A DNA stretch of 64,000 nt, from NCBI RefSeq assembly GCF_010365285.1, contig NZ_CP048286.1, positions 6,064,001 through 6,128,000 on the forward strand. Reading direction: 5' to 3'. The translations under genes and the position numbers were made by a program. Shown piece by piece: positions 32,117-40,748 of this stretch. How positions within the stretch are numbered: the stretch's first letter is position 1; the number at the start of each line of letters is the position of its first letter. Under the pieces are notes generated by a model. That model worked only from the letters and a program-made list of their open reading frames with translations. It was not told the origin of the DNA and did no database searches. The stretch is from Paenibacillus rhizovicinus. Lineage in GTDB: Bacteria; Bacillota; Bacilli; Paenibacillales; Paenibacillaceae.

Positions 32117-32926
32117 GTGCAGCAACCGATCGCAATTTTGGATTCTGGCGTAGGCGGTTTAACCGTAGTCAAAGAGATCATGCGTCAGCTTCCCCGGGAG
32201 AAAATCATCTATTTCGGCGATACGGCCCGTACGCCTTATGGACCTAGACCCGCCGAAGAAGTGACTCGGTTTACAAGGCAAATCGTAGATTATTTAATTC
32301 AGTTTCGTCCGAAAATGATCGTCATCGCCTGCAATACGGCGACGGCCGTCGCGCTGGAAGATATCCGCTCGCGGGTGGCGATTCCCGTCGTCGGCGTTAT
32401 TCATCCCGGGGCCCGCGCGGCCAACGGGCGCACGCTGACCGGCAACGTCGGCGTCATCGGCACGGAAGGCACGATTCGAAGCGGCGCTTACGAGCACGCG
32501 CTGAAGCAGCTGTCGCCGTCGATTAACGTTATAAGCCTGGCTTGTCCCCGGTTCGTGCCGCTGGTCGAACAGGGTAATTTTCGTTCGCAGGAAACGCAGG
32601 AAGTGGTGGAAACGTCGCTGCATCCGCTTAAAGCGCATCATATAGATACCTTGATCCTGGGCTGCACCCATTATCCGTTCTTGTCGGATACGATTGCATC
32701 CGTGATGGGAAGAGAGGTCATGCTGATCAGCTCCGCGGACGAGACTGCCCGGGAAATCAGCACGATATTACATGATCGCAACCGGTTGACCCGCGAGGGA
32801 GAGCTGCCGGTGCACCAGTTTTTCTGCAGCGGCGATTCCCGGATGTTCCGCATGATCGCGCAGCAATGGCTGGGCGAACAGATCGAACTGACGCCTGTCG
32901 TATGGCAGGTTCCCAAGATCGGATGA
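32117..32926 (+). CDS. racE: Glutamate racemase
   Basis: 269 residues. Converts L- to D-glutamate for peptidoglycan (and in some relatives poly-gamma-glutamate), acting in the cytoplasm without cofactor. The two catalytic Cys are in the standard blocks, VIACNTATA and LILGCTHYPF, and the N-terminus (AILDSGVGGLTVVKEIMRQLPREKIIYFGDTARTPYG) is canonical. The GTG at 32117, giving VQQPIAIL, matches family starts; a GTG at 32111 and TTG at 32078 are possible but add residues without homology, and none has a strong ribosome site. In B. subtilis racE lies beside gerM-rph; here gerM-rph-rdgB is 17 kb away. Confidence 0.93.
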   Translation: MQQPIAILDSGVGGLTVVKEIMRQLPREKIIYFGDTARTPYGPRPAEEVTRFTRQIVDYLIQFRPKMIVIACNTATAVALEDIRSRVAIPVVGVIHPGARAANGRTLTGNVGVIGTEGTIRSGAYEHALKQLSPSINVISLACPRFVPLVEQGNFRSQETQEVVETSLHPLKAHHIDTLILGCTHYPFLSDTIASVMGREVMLISSADETAREISTILHDRNRLTREGELPVHQFFCSGDSRMFRMIAQQWLGEQIELTPVVWQVPKIG

Positions 32927-32937
32927 AGAGACGAACC

Positions 32938-32972
32938 GAAACCGCCGGCCGCGATAAGCGACGGCGGTTTTC
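32938..32972 (+). terminator. Terminator after the glutamate racemase gene
   Basis: Stem AAACCGCCG/CGGCGGTTTT with a 14-nt loop. Confidence 0.7.
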
Positions 32973-33051
32973 GTTCGTAGTGGCATGCGGCGTTCTGTCG
33001 CGGCATAGCATGTAGCATGTGAGACGACAAGAACCTAACAGAGGTGATCCC

Positions 33052-34263
33052 ATGCTGCCTTACGTCGTACAGCCGGGCGATACGCTGCTGCGCATCGCCC
33101 GCATGTTCAACGTGAACAAGGAGTCGCTGCTCGCGGCTAATCCAGGTATATCGACCGTCAATCCGCTATTTCCAGGCCTTCTGCTGTCCGTTCCCGCGCA
33201 GACGGCCTTTATTTATCGCGTGCAGACCGGCGATACGCTGCTTGGAATCGCGGGCAAATTCGGCCTGACCTTGCATGCGCTCATGAACGCGAACCGTCAT
33301 CAGGAACTGAAACAGCTTCAGCCGGGCGCGCTGCTGACGATGCCGTGCGCCGGGAGCAGCCGAATCGTGGACGGGCGCGCCGAATACGGACAACGGGAGC
33401 TGATGGCCGACGCGGAGTCGCTCGCGAAAGCGTACCCGTTTCTGCAAGTGGAGAAAATCGGGGCAAGCGTAATGGGGAAGCCGATTATCGCGATCCGGCT
33501 CGGCGAAGGCCCAGTCAAGCTGCATATCAATGCGGGCATGCATGCGAACGAATGGATTACGACGTCCCTGCTGATGACTTTTCTCGAGGATGCAGCGAAA
33601 GCGGCTTCGTTCGGCGAGAAGCTGTGCGGCCTTGATATGCAGGCGTTGCTGCAGCGGGTGACGCTTTGGGTAGTTCCGCTGGTCAATCCCGACGGAGCGG
33701 AGCTCGTCCAAGAAGGGCTGCAGCCCGATCATCCGCATGCGCAGGAGCTGCTGAGATGGAACAAGGGCTCCGAACGGTTCAACAAATGGAAGGCGAATAT
33801 TCGCGGCGTCGACCTGAACGATCAATTCCCGGCGTTCTGGGAGGAGGAGACCGCCCGCCGCGGTACGGATGGTCCGGGACCGCGCGACTATCCCGGTCCG
33901 AGTCCGCTGTCCGAGCCGGAAGCGAAGGCGCTGGCCGAATTCACGGCCGAGCAGCAATTCGATTGCGTCGTGGCGCTGCATACGCAAGGCCAGGAGATTT
34001 ATTGGAATTACCGCGGCTATGAGCCGCCGGAAGCCGAGCAAATGGCGCGCAAGCTGGGCAAGGACAGCGGATACAAGCCCGTTAAGCTGTCCGGCAGCGA
34101 TGCGGGCTACAAGGATTGGTTTATTTTTCAATTCCGCAAGCCCGGCTTTACCGTCGAGGTTGGATATGGCGTAAATCCGTTGCCGGTCGAGGCATTCCCC
34201 GACTTGAATGAGGAAGTTCGCTTGCTGCTTGTTTCCGCCATGGAGGCAGCTCGTTCGAAATAG
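33052..34263 (+). CDS. LysM-M14 gamma-D-glutamyl-diamino acid endopeptidase
   Basis: 403 residues. Two LysM peptidoglycan-binding repeats (YVVQPGDTLLRIARMFNVN... and YRVQTGDTLLGIAGKFGLT...) occupy residues ~1-95. A zinc carboxypeptidase M14 domain follows with HxxE in GMHANEW, a third zinc ligand in VALHTQGQ, and the catalytic Glu in FTVEVGYG. This is the architecture of endopeptidase I (ENP1) of Bacillus, which cleaves the gamma-D-Glu-diaminopimelate bond in cell-wall peptides, often during sporulation. There is no signal peptide, as in the known enzymes that work on muropeptides in the sporangium. The ATG at 33052 has AGAGGTGATCC; an ATG 33 nt upstream is less well placed. Confidence 0.9.
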   Translation: MLPYVVQPGDTLLRIARMFNVNKESLLAANPGISTVNPLFPGLLLSVPAQTAFIYRVQTGDTLLGIAGKFGLTLHALMNANRHQELKQLQPGALLTMPCAGSSRIVDGRAEYGQRELMADAESLAKAYPFLQVEKIGASVMGKPIIAIRLGEGPVKLHINAGMHANEWITTSLLMTFLEDAAKAASFGEKLCGLDMQALLQRVTLWVVPLVNPDGAELVQEGLQPDHPHAQELLRWNKGSERFNKWKANIRGVDLNDQFPAFWEEETARRGTDGPGPRDYPGPSPLSEPEAKALAEFTAEQQFDCVVALHTQGQEIYWNYRGYEPPEAEQMARKLGKDSGYKPVKLSGSDAGYKDWFIFQFRKPGFTVEVGYGVNPLPVEAFPDLNEEVRLLLVSAMEAARSK

Positions 34264-34399
34264 AAGCAAGCTAAGTTTTCGCTGTGCGAATGCTTATCGC
34301 TCTCCGTCATGAAACGCGCCGCGCTGCCGGACGGTCTGCGCGCGACTGCCGTTTCACCCGGCTTGTGCTATAATAAGCGCAAGAAGGAGGCGAGCTTCT

Positions 34400-34639
34400 A
34401 TGCGCAAGCTGCTGTCGCTCCGCCATTGGCGGGCGGTGTTCGTCCGAATCTTCCGTTTGCTGACGGCAAAGGAAGTTCGGCTGCTGGACAAGCTGCTCTA
34501 CGTGGTTCCGGTACTGCTTTATTGGGTGCTTCCGGACGTGATGCCTTTCGTGCCGATCGATGATATTGCCGTCACGATGATTGCCGCCGAAGGCTACACC
34601 CGTTATATGGAGCGCAAATATAGCGGTATCGTGAAGTAG
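34400..34639 (+). CDS. Small DUF1232-like membrane protein
   Basis: 79 residues, start at 34400 with AGAAGGAGGCG and an extended -10 promoter just upstream (TGC then TATAAT at 34369-34374). The central LLDKLLYVVPVLLYWVLPDVMPFVPIDDIAVT segment, with its PD..PF..IDD signature, is typical of the DUF1232 (YkvA-like) family. One membrane segment is predicted. Function unknown. It stands alone between the M14 peptidase and the HesB-like gene. Confidence 0.75.
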   Translation: MRKLLSLRHWRAVFVRIFRLLTAKEVRLLDKLLYVVPVLLYWVLPDVMPFVPIDDIAVTMIAAEGYTRYMERKYSGIVK

Positions 34640-34748
34640 CGGTTGAACATTGGACGAGCTTTCTATACAATAAGGTTAATAAAGTTGCATAGCTGCGGTG
34701 GACTTAAGCCGGCCATGCGGGCGCCATCCATAAGGAGATGAAGAAGCA

Positions 34749-35051
34749 ATGAATATCAAAATCACGCGTAATGCCGCGAAGATGCTTCGCGAAGAGACCG
34801 ATAAACCGGAGAACGACGGCAAATTCCTGCGCGTATTCGTCACGCATTCCCATGGCGATCACGCGCATTACGGCATGAAAATGGACGATGCAGGATCGAA
34901 CGATGAAGTCATCGAGACGGACAAGGACATCAAGGTCGTCCTCGAGAAAGGCGTAGAGCTGCTGGACGGCGTACGCATCGATTATTTTTACGTGCCGCAG
35001 GAAGGCTTCATGATTTCGAACCCAACCAAAGGCAACCACGGCGATCACTAA
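34749..35051 (+). CDS. HesB/IscA-fold protein lacking the conserved cysteines
   Basis: 100 residues. The overall pattern (ITRNAAKMLREE..., FLRVFVTH...HAHYGMKMDD, VIETDKDIKVVLEKGVELLDGVRIDYFYVPQEGFMISNP) fits the HesB/IscA A-type Fe-S fold. However, all three cysteines that bind iron or clusters in IscA are absent: the first site reads THSHGDHAHYG and the C-terminal CGCG is NHGDH. Instead, His is abundant at both positions (HSHGDHAH and NHGDH), suggesting binding of another metal or none. Cys-poor members of this family exist in Bacilli. The ribosome site is AAGGAGATG. The DUF1450 gene follows 26 nt later. Confidence 0.78.
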   Translation: MNIKITRNAAKMLREETDKPENDGKFLRVFVTHSHGDHAHYGMKMDDAGSNDEVIETDKDIKVVLEKGVELLDGVRIDYFYVPQEGFMISNPTKGNHGDH

Positions 35052-35077
35052 TTGAAATTCGGTTTGGGGAGAGAAAC

Positions 35078-35302
35078 ATGGCGAACGATATTCGCATTTG
35101 TGACAAGTGCAAACATATCCGTACGAAAACGATGGTGCCTAAGCTGCAAGCGCTGGCCCCGGAAGCGGATATTAAAGTAGCTTGCAAATCGTACTGCGGA
35201 CCTTGCTCGCGATTTGCTTTTATTTTCATTAACGGCCGATACATCACGGCGCCGACTGAAGATGAAGCGATCGAGAAGGCAAGCAAATATATTAAGAAAT
35301 AA
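35078..35302 (+). CDS. DUF1450 family protein
   Basis: 74 residues covering a complete DUF1450 domain, a small thioredoxin-like family of Bacilli. Conserved cysteines appear as ICDKCKH near the N-terminus and CKSYCGPCSRF in the middle. The segment FAFIFINGRYITAPTEDEAIEKASKYI is also family-typical. The ribosome site is TTGGGGAGAG. It lies directly before the terminator that has been split by the insertion sequence at 35329-36603. Confidence 0.85.
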   Translation: MANDIRICDKCKHIRTKTMVPKLQALAPEADIKVACKSYCGPCSRFAFIFINGRYITAPTEDEAIEKASKYIKK

Positions 35303-35308
35303 TGCGAA

Positions 35309-35319
35309 AGACCCTCTAG
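35309..35319 (+). terminator. Left arm of a terminator split by an insertion sequence
   Basis: AAAGACCCTCT here pairs with AGAGGGTCTTT at 36611-36621 on the other side of the IS3-family element, which is followed by TTTG. Together with the inner AGCCG and CGGTC they reconstruct an ancestral ~16-bp stem shared by the convergent DUF1450 and LTA-synthase-like genes. In the present sequence the two arms are about 1.3 kb apart. Confidence 0.7.
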
Positions 35320-35403
35320 CCGAAACTCTGCAGTGCACCCCTTAGAATAGACATTGGAAAAACCCCTAGGTTAATCCGATGAAATTCTAGGGGGTGCTTT
35401 TTT

Positions 35404-35733
35404 ATGGCGATTAAAGGACAAAAATTTCATCATTATCCGGAATCGATTAAGGTTGAGGCTATTCGACTGCATGTTGAGGAACGTTGGAGTTACAGTCGGA
35501 TTACAGCACATTTGGAAATTCAGGATAAGGATCGAGTGAAGCGTTGGATGAGGAAGTATCGCGAAAAGGGAGTCTCTGCATTCGAGGACAGACGAGGTAA
35601 CCCACATCGAGATGAAACGAAGCAAGAACGTGAGCTCAAGCGGCTCTACATGGAGGTTGAGGTGCTAAAAAAGTGGTTACAAATCTTGAATCGGGAGGGC
35701 TGCAAAGCAAACACATCGTCATCGACGAGTTGA
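35404..35733 (+). CDS. IS3-family transposase OrfA (helix-turn-helix subunit)
   Basis: 109 residues. An N-terminal DNA-binding region (YPESIKVEAIRLHVEERWSYSRITAHLEIQDKDRVKRWMRKYREKG, helix-turn-helix) followed by a leucine-zipper-like tail (ERELKRLYMEVEVLKKWLQIL), as in OrfA of IS3 elements. It contains the slippery heptamer A AAA AAG at 35667-35673, in the correct zero frame for -1 slippage into OrfB. Confidence 0.9.
   Translation: MAIKGQKFHHYPESIKVEAIRLHVEERWSYSRITAHLEIQDKDRVKRWMRKYREKGVSAFEDRRGNPHRDETKQERELKRLYMEVEVLKKWLQILNREGCKANTSSSTS
35667..35673 (+). promoter_or_regulatory. Programmed -1 ribosomal frameshift site
   Basis: Heptamer A AAA AAG in the orfA reading frame; slipping back by one base joins orfA to orfB with no stop between. 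This is the standard signal of IS3-family elements. Confidence 0.85.
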
Positions 35734-36566
35734 AAAGTAAACGAACTGTCAAGGAATTGTGTGCATATCTGGGGATCAGTCGAAGTGGTTACTACTCCTA
35801 TCTAAACCGTAAAGACCACGATCCTGATGAAGATCTGAAGAACAAAATCAAAGCCATCTACGAACAGCGCGACAAGACCGTAGGGTACCGCCGCATACAG
35901 GATGAGCTATCTCGTCAATATGACCTCATAGTGAACCATAAGAAAGTATTACGCTTGATGCAGGAGCTTGGCATAAAAGCGATTATACGTCGTAAATATG
36001 TACATCGAACAAGCTACGAAGCAGCTGTTTCAGATGGCAGAATAGCAGCAAACATGTTACAAAGAAACTTTAAGGCGGATAAACCCAATCAAAAATGGGT
36101 AACAGATGTGACGCAATATCGCGTATTCGATGAGAGAATTTACTTATCGGCGATCAAGGATTTGTGGAACAACGAAATCGTCGGATACCACATCAGTCGT
36201 CACAATGACAATCCGCTTGTGCTAGAGACGTTTAGGAAGGCGTTTGAAAAACATAAAGACGTGACTGGGCTGATCGTTCACAGCGATCAAGGAAGCCAGT
36301 ACACGTCCCATGCTTACCACGACATGCTGCCACAGGTTGGCGCCCAAATCAGCATGTCACGCCGAGGCAATTGTTATGACAATGCCTCAATGGAGAGCTT
36401 CTTCTCTCATCTGAAAGTAGAAGCACTCTACCCTTATGATATACGATCCATCGATGAGGCACAAAGAAGAATTGAGGAATACATCCGCTTTTACAATGAA
36501 GATAGGGCTCAACGAAAACTAAACAAGCTGACTCCGGTCGAATACCGGCGTCAGCTTGTTGCCTAG
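35673..36566 (+). CDS. IS3-family transposase OrfB (DDE integrase)
   Basis: 297 residues of the rve integrase core. The DDE triad is visible in WVTDVTQYRV, IVHSDQGSQYTSHAYHDML and DNASMESFFSHLKVE. An upstream HTH_21-like domain reads VKELCAYLGISRSGYYSYLNRK...AIYEQRDKTVGYRRIQDELS. No stop or frameshift breaks the frame, so the element looks competent. OrfB is normally made as an OrfAB fusion by -1 frameshifting at 35667-35673; a free GTG start at 35673 also exists. Confidence 0.92.
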   Translation: MVTNLESGGLQSKHIVIDELKSKRTVKELCAYLGISRSGYYSYLNRKDHDPDEDLKNKIKAIYEQRDKTVGYRRIQDELSRQYDLIVNHKKVLRLMQELGIKAIIRRKYVHRTSYEAAVSDGRIAANMLQRNFKADKPNQKWVTDVTQYRVFDERIYLSAIKDLWNNEIVGYHISRHNDNPLVLETFRKAFEKHKDVTGLIVHSDQGSQYTSHAYHDMLPQVGAQISMSRRGNCYDNASMESFFSHLKVEALYPYDIRSIDEAQRRIEEYIRFYNEDRAQRKLNKLTPVEYRRQLVA

Positions 36567-36663
36567 GGCTTTTTCCAATGTCCACTAAATGGGGTCTTGA
36601 CCATTCCGGTCAGAGGGTCTTTGTTTATTTGCTTCCGGTTTGAGGTTCTACGGAGATAGTGCT

Positions 36664-38658
36664 TCAACCGCCAGCGTGCATGGCCGCCGCGAGGTCATGC
36701 TCCACGACGAGGTCCGAAGCCTCCAGCTCCTTGCGCGCTTCGGCTGCGCCGGATTGGCAGGCGGTCGTATCGGCGAGCAGCTTGCCGTCCCCGAACGAAT
36801 AGCATTTGCTGTGCTCCTCGAGCCCGTCTTCGGCAGGCTGGTAGAGGACGGTGCCATCGGTGTAGCCGCCGTTGCGGAACACGACCCGTTTGCCTGCGAG
36901 CGGTTTCTCCATGACGAGCGGCGTGCCGATCATCGTCAAGTCGCTGCTGGAGATGCCGAGCAGATGAAGCACGGTCGGCGTCACGTCGAGCTGTCCGCCC
37001 GTCTCATGGTACGTGCCCGCGCGCGCGTCGTCCGGAAGATGGACGAGGAACGGAACGCCTTTTAGAACTCGGAACCGTTCCTCATCATTCAGTTTGCGGC
37101 CGAGGAAATCCTCGAACGGCTGCCAGTCCGCGATGGAATTGTCATGATCGCCGTAGAACATGAAGATCGATCGGTCCCACAGCCCGGCGGCTTTGAGCTC
37201 GTCCACCATCTCGCCGATCGCCGCGTCCACGTAATGGACGGCCTCCAAATAATCGCCGAACATCGTCCCTTTGAACGTACCGACGTCAAGCGATTGAACC
37301 TTGGCCGGCAGCGCATACGGATGATGGCTGGACAGCGAGATCAAGAAAGAGTAGAAAGGCTGCTGCTGCGATTGCATGATCGCTACGCTTTGCTTGAAGA
37401 AGGATTTGTCGCCGAGCGACCAGCCGAGGGGCTCGTCGATCTTATAGGCTGTTTTGCTGTAAAAGTGATCGTAGCCGAGCGTGTCGTACATCAGATTGCG
37501 GTTCCAGAAGCCGCCGTCGTAGGCATGGAATACATTCGCCTTGTAGCCGCCGGCTTTGAGCGCTTTCGCCATGCTGTCGTAATCGTGCTGCGCGAACCGG
37601 GTGAATACGGAGCCCGTCGGCATCGGCTGAAGCGACGCATTCGCGGCCAAGTCGGCATCGGATGTTCGGCCCTGCGCCGTCTGATGGTAGAAATTATCGA
37701 AATAAACGGAGGTCGCCATCAGCTTGTTGATGTTCGGCGTTACTTCCTGCCCGCCAATCTTCTGCCCGACGACGAAGCTTTGAAACGCCTCGAGCTGAAT
37801 GAGTATGACGTTCTTCCCTTTGTACTTGCCGAACAGCGGATCGGTCTCGTCCAGTTCGGCGCGCGTCCGGCCGCGGTCGGCGAACCATTGCTTGGCATCG
37901 GCGGTCTGCTCAGGCGTCACGGCGTTGCCATGTAGCCAATGCTCTTCAGCGTATCGGTACAGGTCGTACCCGTGAAAGCCAAGCACGCCGGTCACGTTAT
38001 ACAGCGAGAGATTCCACCAATTGCCCGTGAATAACCCGGCCGCCCAAGTGGTTTGCGCGCGGTGGACCGGCGCGTAGACGAGCGTGAAACCAAGGACGAG
38101 AACCGCCGCGCTTAAGGACAAGCGGCGGATGGCTGTTTGCCTGCGGCGGCGGGCGTAAGGCACGCTTCGGGCGAACGCGCCGCGCAGCCGTTTGCTGAAT
38201 ACGGCGAAGCCGGCCAGCGGAAGCAGCAGCAGCCAATCCGCGAAGAACCATAGGTCGTGCCAAGCAAGCAGCGCATCGATGCTGTCGCCGAGCGCCCCGA
38301 CTTGGCCGGCTTGCATGAGGACGGGGATCGTGATCAAATCTTGAAAGTAACGAAAATAGAGCAGATCGCTGTAAACGAGTGCCGTGAGTCCGACATTGAG
38401 GACGATCAGCGCGAGCAGCCTGCCGCGCTTCGGCAGCCAGAGCGTCCAGAAGGAGATCAACGCCAGCGTGCCGACGGCGACCATGCGGTCATCGCGATTC
38501 ATGTCCATGTACGGCACATGAACAAGCCGGTCGAAGAGCGCGAGCTTGAACAGCATGAGCGCGACGAATACGAGCAGATCGAGGCGCAGGAGCGCGCCGG
38601 GAAAATAAAACGGCGCCCGCAGACGGCGCCGTTTCGTGGAAAGATTCGGTAAAGTCAT
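36664..38658 (-). CDS. LTA-synthase-like sulfatase-family phosphoglycerol transferase
   Basis: 664 residues. Five N-terminal membrane helices (e.g. LLRLDLLVFVALMLFKLALF, VAVGTLALISFWTLWL, LLALIVLNVGLTALVYSDLLYF) precede an extracellular sulfatase-like domain. The catalytic Thr of LtaS-type enzymes is Thr332 in QTAQGRTSDADLAAN. Metal-binding residues are seen in NVILIQLEAFQ and FYGDHDNS. These enzymes polymerise glycerol phosphate from phosphatidylglycerol into lipoteichoic acid or similar polymers. The start has AAAGGAA upstream. It is monocistronic and convergent with the DUF1450 gene. Which polymer it makes here is not known. Confidence 0.92.
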   Translation of the reverse strand: MTLPNLSTKRRRLRAPFYFPGALLRLDLLVFVALMLFKLALFDRLVHVPYMDMNRDDRMVAVGTLALISFWTLWLPKRGRLLALIVLNVGLTALVYSDLLYFRYFQDLITIPVLMQAGQVGALGDSIDALLAWHDLWFFADWLLLLPLAGFAVFSKRLRGAFARSVPYARRRRQTAIRRLSLSAAVLVLGFTLVYAPVHRAQTTWAAGLFTGNWWNLSLYNVTGVLGFHGYDLYRYAEEHWLHGNAVTPEQTADAKQWFADRGRTRAELDETDPLFGKYKGKNVILIQLEAFQSFVVGQKIGGQEVTPNINKLMATSVYFDNFYHQTAQGRTSDADLAANASLQPMPTGSVFTRFAQHDYDSMAKALKAGGYKANVFHAYDGGFWNRNLMYDTLGYDHFYSKTAYKIDEPLGWSLGDKSFFKQSVAIMQSQQQPFYSFLISLSSHHPYALPAKVQSLDVGTFKGTMFGDYLEAVHYVDAAIGEMVDELKAAGLWDRSIFMFYGDHDNSIADWQPFEDFLGRKLNDEERFRVLKGVPFLVHLPDDARAGTYHETGGQLDVTPTVLHLLGISSSDLTMIGTPLVMEKPLAGKRVVFRNGGYTDGTVLYQPAEDGLEEHSKCYSFGDGKLLADTTACQSGAAEARKELEASDLVVEHDLAAAMHAGG

Positions 38659-38778
38659 GGGATAAGGGTTCCTTTCGTGCTGTAATTCGATGTTCGACGT
38701 TCGATGAACACCATTTACAACGGGTTAACATCTTATCCTATTATAAAGCGTTTGGCCGCTGAAACAAGACGAGCTTGT

Positions 38779-39924
38779 TTATTGCGGTTTGCTGCGCGGC
38801 GGGAGCGGGCCGAAGAACTGATAGTACGTGCATTCGAGGCGGCCGTTGAACAGCTTGCGCCGTTTGTCCGCTTTGCGGCCGATCGTCTCTTCGAAGGTCC
38901 GCGACTGCGTCAGCGCGAACATGGACCAGTTCGGCAAGTAAAGCATGCTCAGGCCGAGCTGACGGACAGCCTTCTCCGCGTCCGTCTCGTCGCCGAGCCG
39001 GGTGCCGTAAGGCGGATTCGTTACGATGCAGCCGTAGTCGCCTTCCGGCTTGATCCGGGAGACCGCCATTTGCGTCAGCTTGATTTCTTTGGCGAAGCCT
39101 GCTTTCTTCACGGCTGCCGCCGCGACGTCGAGCGCGGCCGGGTCGATATCGGAGCCTGCGATTTGCAGCGGGATATCGTCCTTGACGGCGTCGAACGCTT
39201 CTTCGCGCGCTTGCTCCCACAGTTCGTCCGGAACGAGCGGCCAGCCTTCGCTGTTGAAGCTGCGACGCAGTCCCGGCGCGATATTCCAGCCGATCATGGC
39301 CGCTTCGATCGGAATCGTGCCGGAGCCGCAGAACGGATCGTAGAGCGGGCGTTCCGGCTGCCAGCGGCTCAGCAGCACCATGGCCGCCGCCATCGTTTCT
39401 TTCAGCGGCGCTTCCGTAACGAGCTTGCGGTAGCCGCGCTTGTGCAGCCCGGGTCCGGTCGTGTCGAGCGTGATCATGGCGATGTCGTTCAGCAGCCACA
39501 CTTCGATGACGAACCGTGCGCCGTCTTCTTGAAACCACTCTGTGCCGTAGACGGTTTTCATTTTCTCGACGACGGCTTTCTTCACGATGCTCTGGCAGGC
39601 CGGAACGCTGCTCAGCTGCGATTTATGCGAACGGCCCTCGACCGGAAATTCCCCGTCCTCGGGAATCCATTCCGGCCAGTCGATCGCTTTCGCCCCTTCG
39701 AACAGCTCTTCGAAGGTAGTCGCGGGATACTCCGCCATCTTAATCAGTACGCGGTCCGACGTCCGGAGCCACAGATTGGCGCGGCAAATGTCCGCCGGTC
39801 CGCCTCTAAAAATCACTCGGCCGTTCTCTACCTTCTGATCGGTATAACCGAGATCCATCAATTCGCGTGCGACGACCGCTTCCAGCCCCATCGGCGCAGT
39901 GGCGATCAACTGCAGGTTGTCCAT
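38779..39924 (-). CDS. THUMP-domain class I SAM-dependent RNA methyltransferase
   Basis: 381 residues from the ATG at 39924, behind GGAGGAATC; a start 14 codons earlier is less likely. N-terminal THUMP domain (~1-155, IATAPMGLEAVVARELMDLGYTD..., RGGPADICRANLWLRTSDRVLIKMAEYPATTFEELFEGA), then an N6-type methyltransferase domain with SAM site LYDPFCGSGTIPIEAAM and the N-P-P-Y motif VTNPPYGTRLGD. It belongs to the RlmL/TrmN-like group (YpsC in Bacillus), which methylates guanine N2 in 23S rRNA or tRNA. It is divergent from the O-methyltransferase gene. Confidence 0.9.
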   Translation of the reverse strand: MDNLQLIATAPMGLEAVVARELMDLGYTDQKVENGRVIFRGGPADICRANLWLRTSDRVLIKMAEYPATTFEELFEGAKAIDWPEWIPEDGEFPVEGRSHKSQLSSVPACQSIVKKAVVEKMKTVYGTEWFQEDGARFVIEVWLLNDIAMITLDTTGPGLHKRGYRKLVTEAPLKETMAAAMVLLSRWQPERPLYDPFCGSGTIPIEAAMIGWNIAPGLRRSFNSEGWPLVPDELWEQAREEAFDAVKDDIPLQIAGSDIDPAALDVAAAAVKKAGFAKEIKLTQMAVSRIKPEGDYGCIVTNPPYGTRLGDETDAEKAVRQLGLSMLYLPNWSMFALTQSRTFEETIGRKADKRRKLFNGRLECTYYQFFGPLPPRSKPQ

Positions 39925-40053
39925 TGTTTTCGATTCCTCCGCCCTCTGCCGATGCTTGTATTGCATCGGCGAAAATCATACAATCAAGTATAGTCATCAA
40001 AGGCATGTATTACAAACGATATCTCAAAGATACGACGAGGAGAGTGGATCACG

Positions 40054-40695
40054 ATGTCGACGGAGCAAGAAGCAACGGAACGGTACGTGGACGGTTTGTT
40101 GGGGGAAGACGCGGATTTGGCGCGCGTTCACGCGGCCATCGAGGCGCAAGGCATGCCGCAAATCTCGATTGCGCCCGGCTACGGCAGACTGCTGACGATG
40201 CTCGTTCGGATGAAAGGCGCCCGCAGCGTGCTGGAAATCGGCGCATTGGGCGGTTACAGCGGCATTTGCCTGGCCCGCGGCCTGCAAGAAGGCGGCCTGC
40301 TGACCTCGCTCGAGCTGAAGCAGGAGTATGCGGACACGGCCCGCAATAATCTTGAAGCAGCCGGTCTCGGCGACCGCGTGGAGTATGTGATCGGCGATGC
40401 GAAGGAAAGCCTGGCCGTGCTGGAGAAGGAAGGCCGCAAATTCGACTTCTTCTTCATCGATGCGGACAAGGACAGCTATCCCGTATATCTGGAATGGGCG
40501 ATCAAGCTGGGCAACCCGGGAGCCGTCATTACCGGAGACAACGCGCTGCTGCACGGAAGAACGGTCGACGGGGACAAGAACGGCCCGTCGGTTCTGGCGA
40601 TGCGCGCGTTCAACCAAGCGATGGTGAGCGACGAGCGTCTTACGGGCACGGTGCTGCCGGCGTATGACGGATTGGCGATTTCGATGATTAAATAA
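40054..40695 (+). CDS. Class I SAM-dependent O-methyltransferase (CCoAMT-like)
   Basis: 213 residues. SAM-binding motif I is VLEIGALGGYSGICLARGL, and the metal- and substrate-binding region FDFFFIDADKDSYPVYLEWAIKLGNPGAVITGDNALLHG matches the O-methyltransferase family 3 (caffeoyl-CoA/catechol type), in which the Asp residues of IDADK and DN bind a divalent metal. In bacteria such enzymes methylate catechols or, in some relatives (TrmR), tRNA wobble hydroxyuridine. The ribosome site is GAGGAGAG. A clear terminator follows at 40749. Confidence 0.88.
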   Translation: MSTEQEATERYVDGLLGEDADLARVHAAIEAQGMPQISIAPGYGRLLTMLVRMKGARSVLEIGALGGYSGICLARGLQEGGLLTSLELKQEYADTARNNLEAAGLGDRVEYVIGDAKESLAVLEKEGRKFDFFFIDADKDSYPVYLEWAIKLGNPGAVITGDNALLHGRTVDGDKNGPSVLAMRAFNQAMVSDERLTGTVLPAYDGLAISMIK

Positions 40696-40748
40696 TTAGG
40701 GACGGGCTTCGCCGCGGGTTTGTGAGCAACCGCGGGAAAGCAACAACG

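Larger units (their letters stand above)
35329..36603 (+). mobile_element. IS3-family insertion sequence, intact
   Basis: About 1275 bp with imperfect terminal inverted repeats. The strongest shared block, GACATTGGAAAAA then CCCTAGG, is at 35351-35371 and again, inverted, near 36563-36583; ACCCC is also shared outside it. Ends are placed at TG...CA. The element carries two overlapping transposase frames joined by a -1 frameshift signal, and its base composition is more AT-rich than the flanking chromosome. No clear target-site duplication was seen at the ends chosen here, so the exact ends may be off by a few bases. Confidence 0.88.

Noticed and set aside
36664-40695. Cargo gene set carried by the insertion sequence
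   Set aside because: The inverted repeats end at ~36603 and the following genes are ordinary housekeeping-type with host-like composition.
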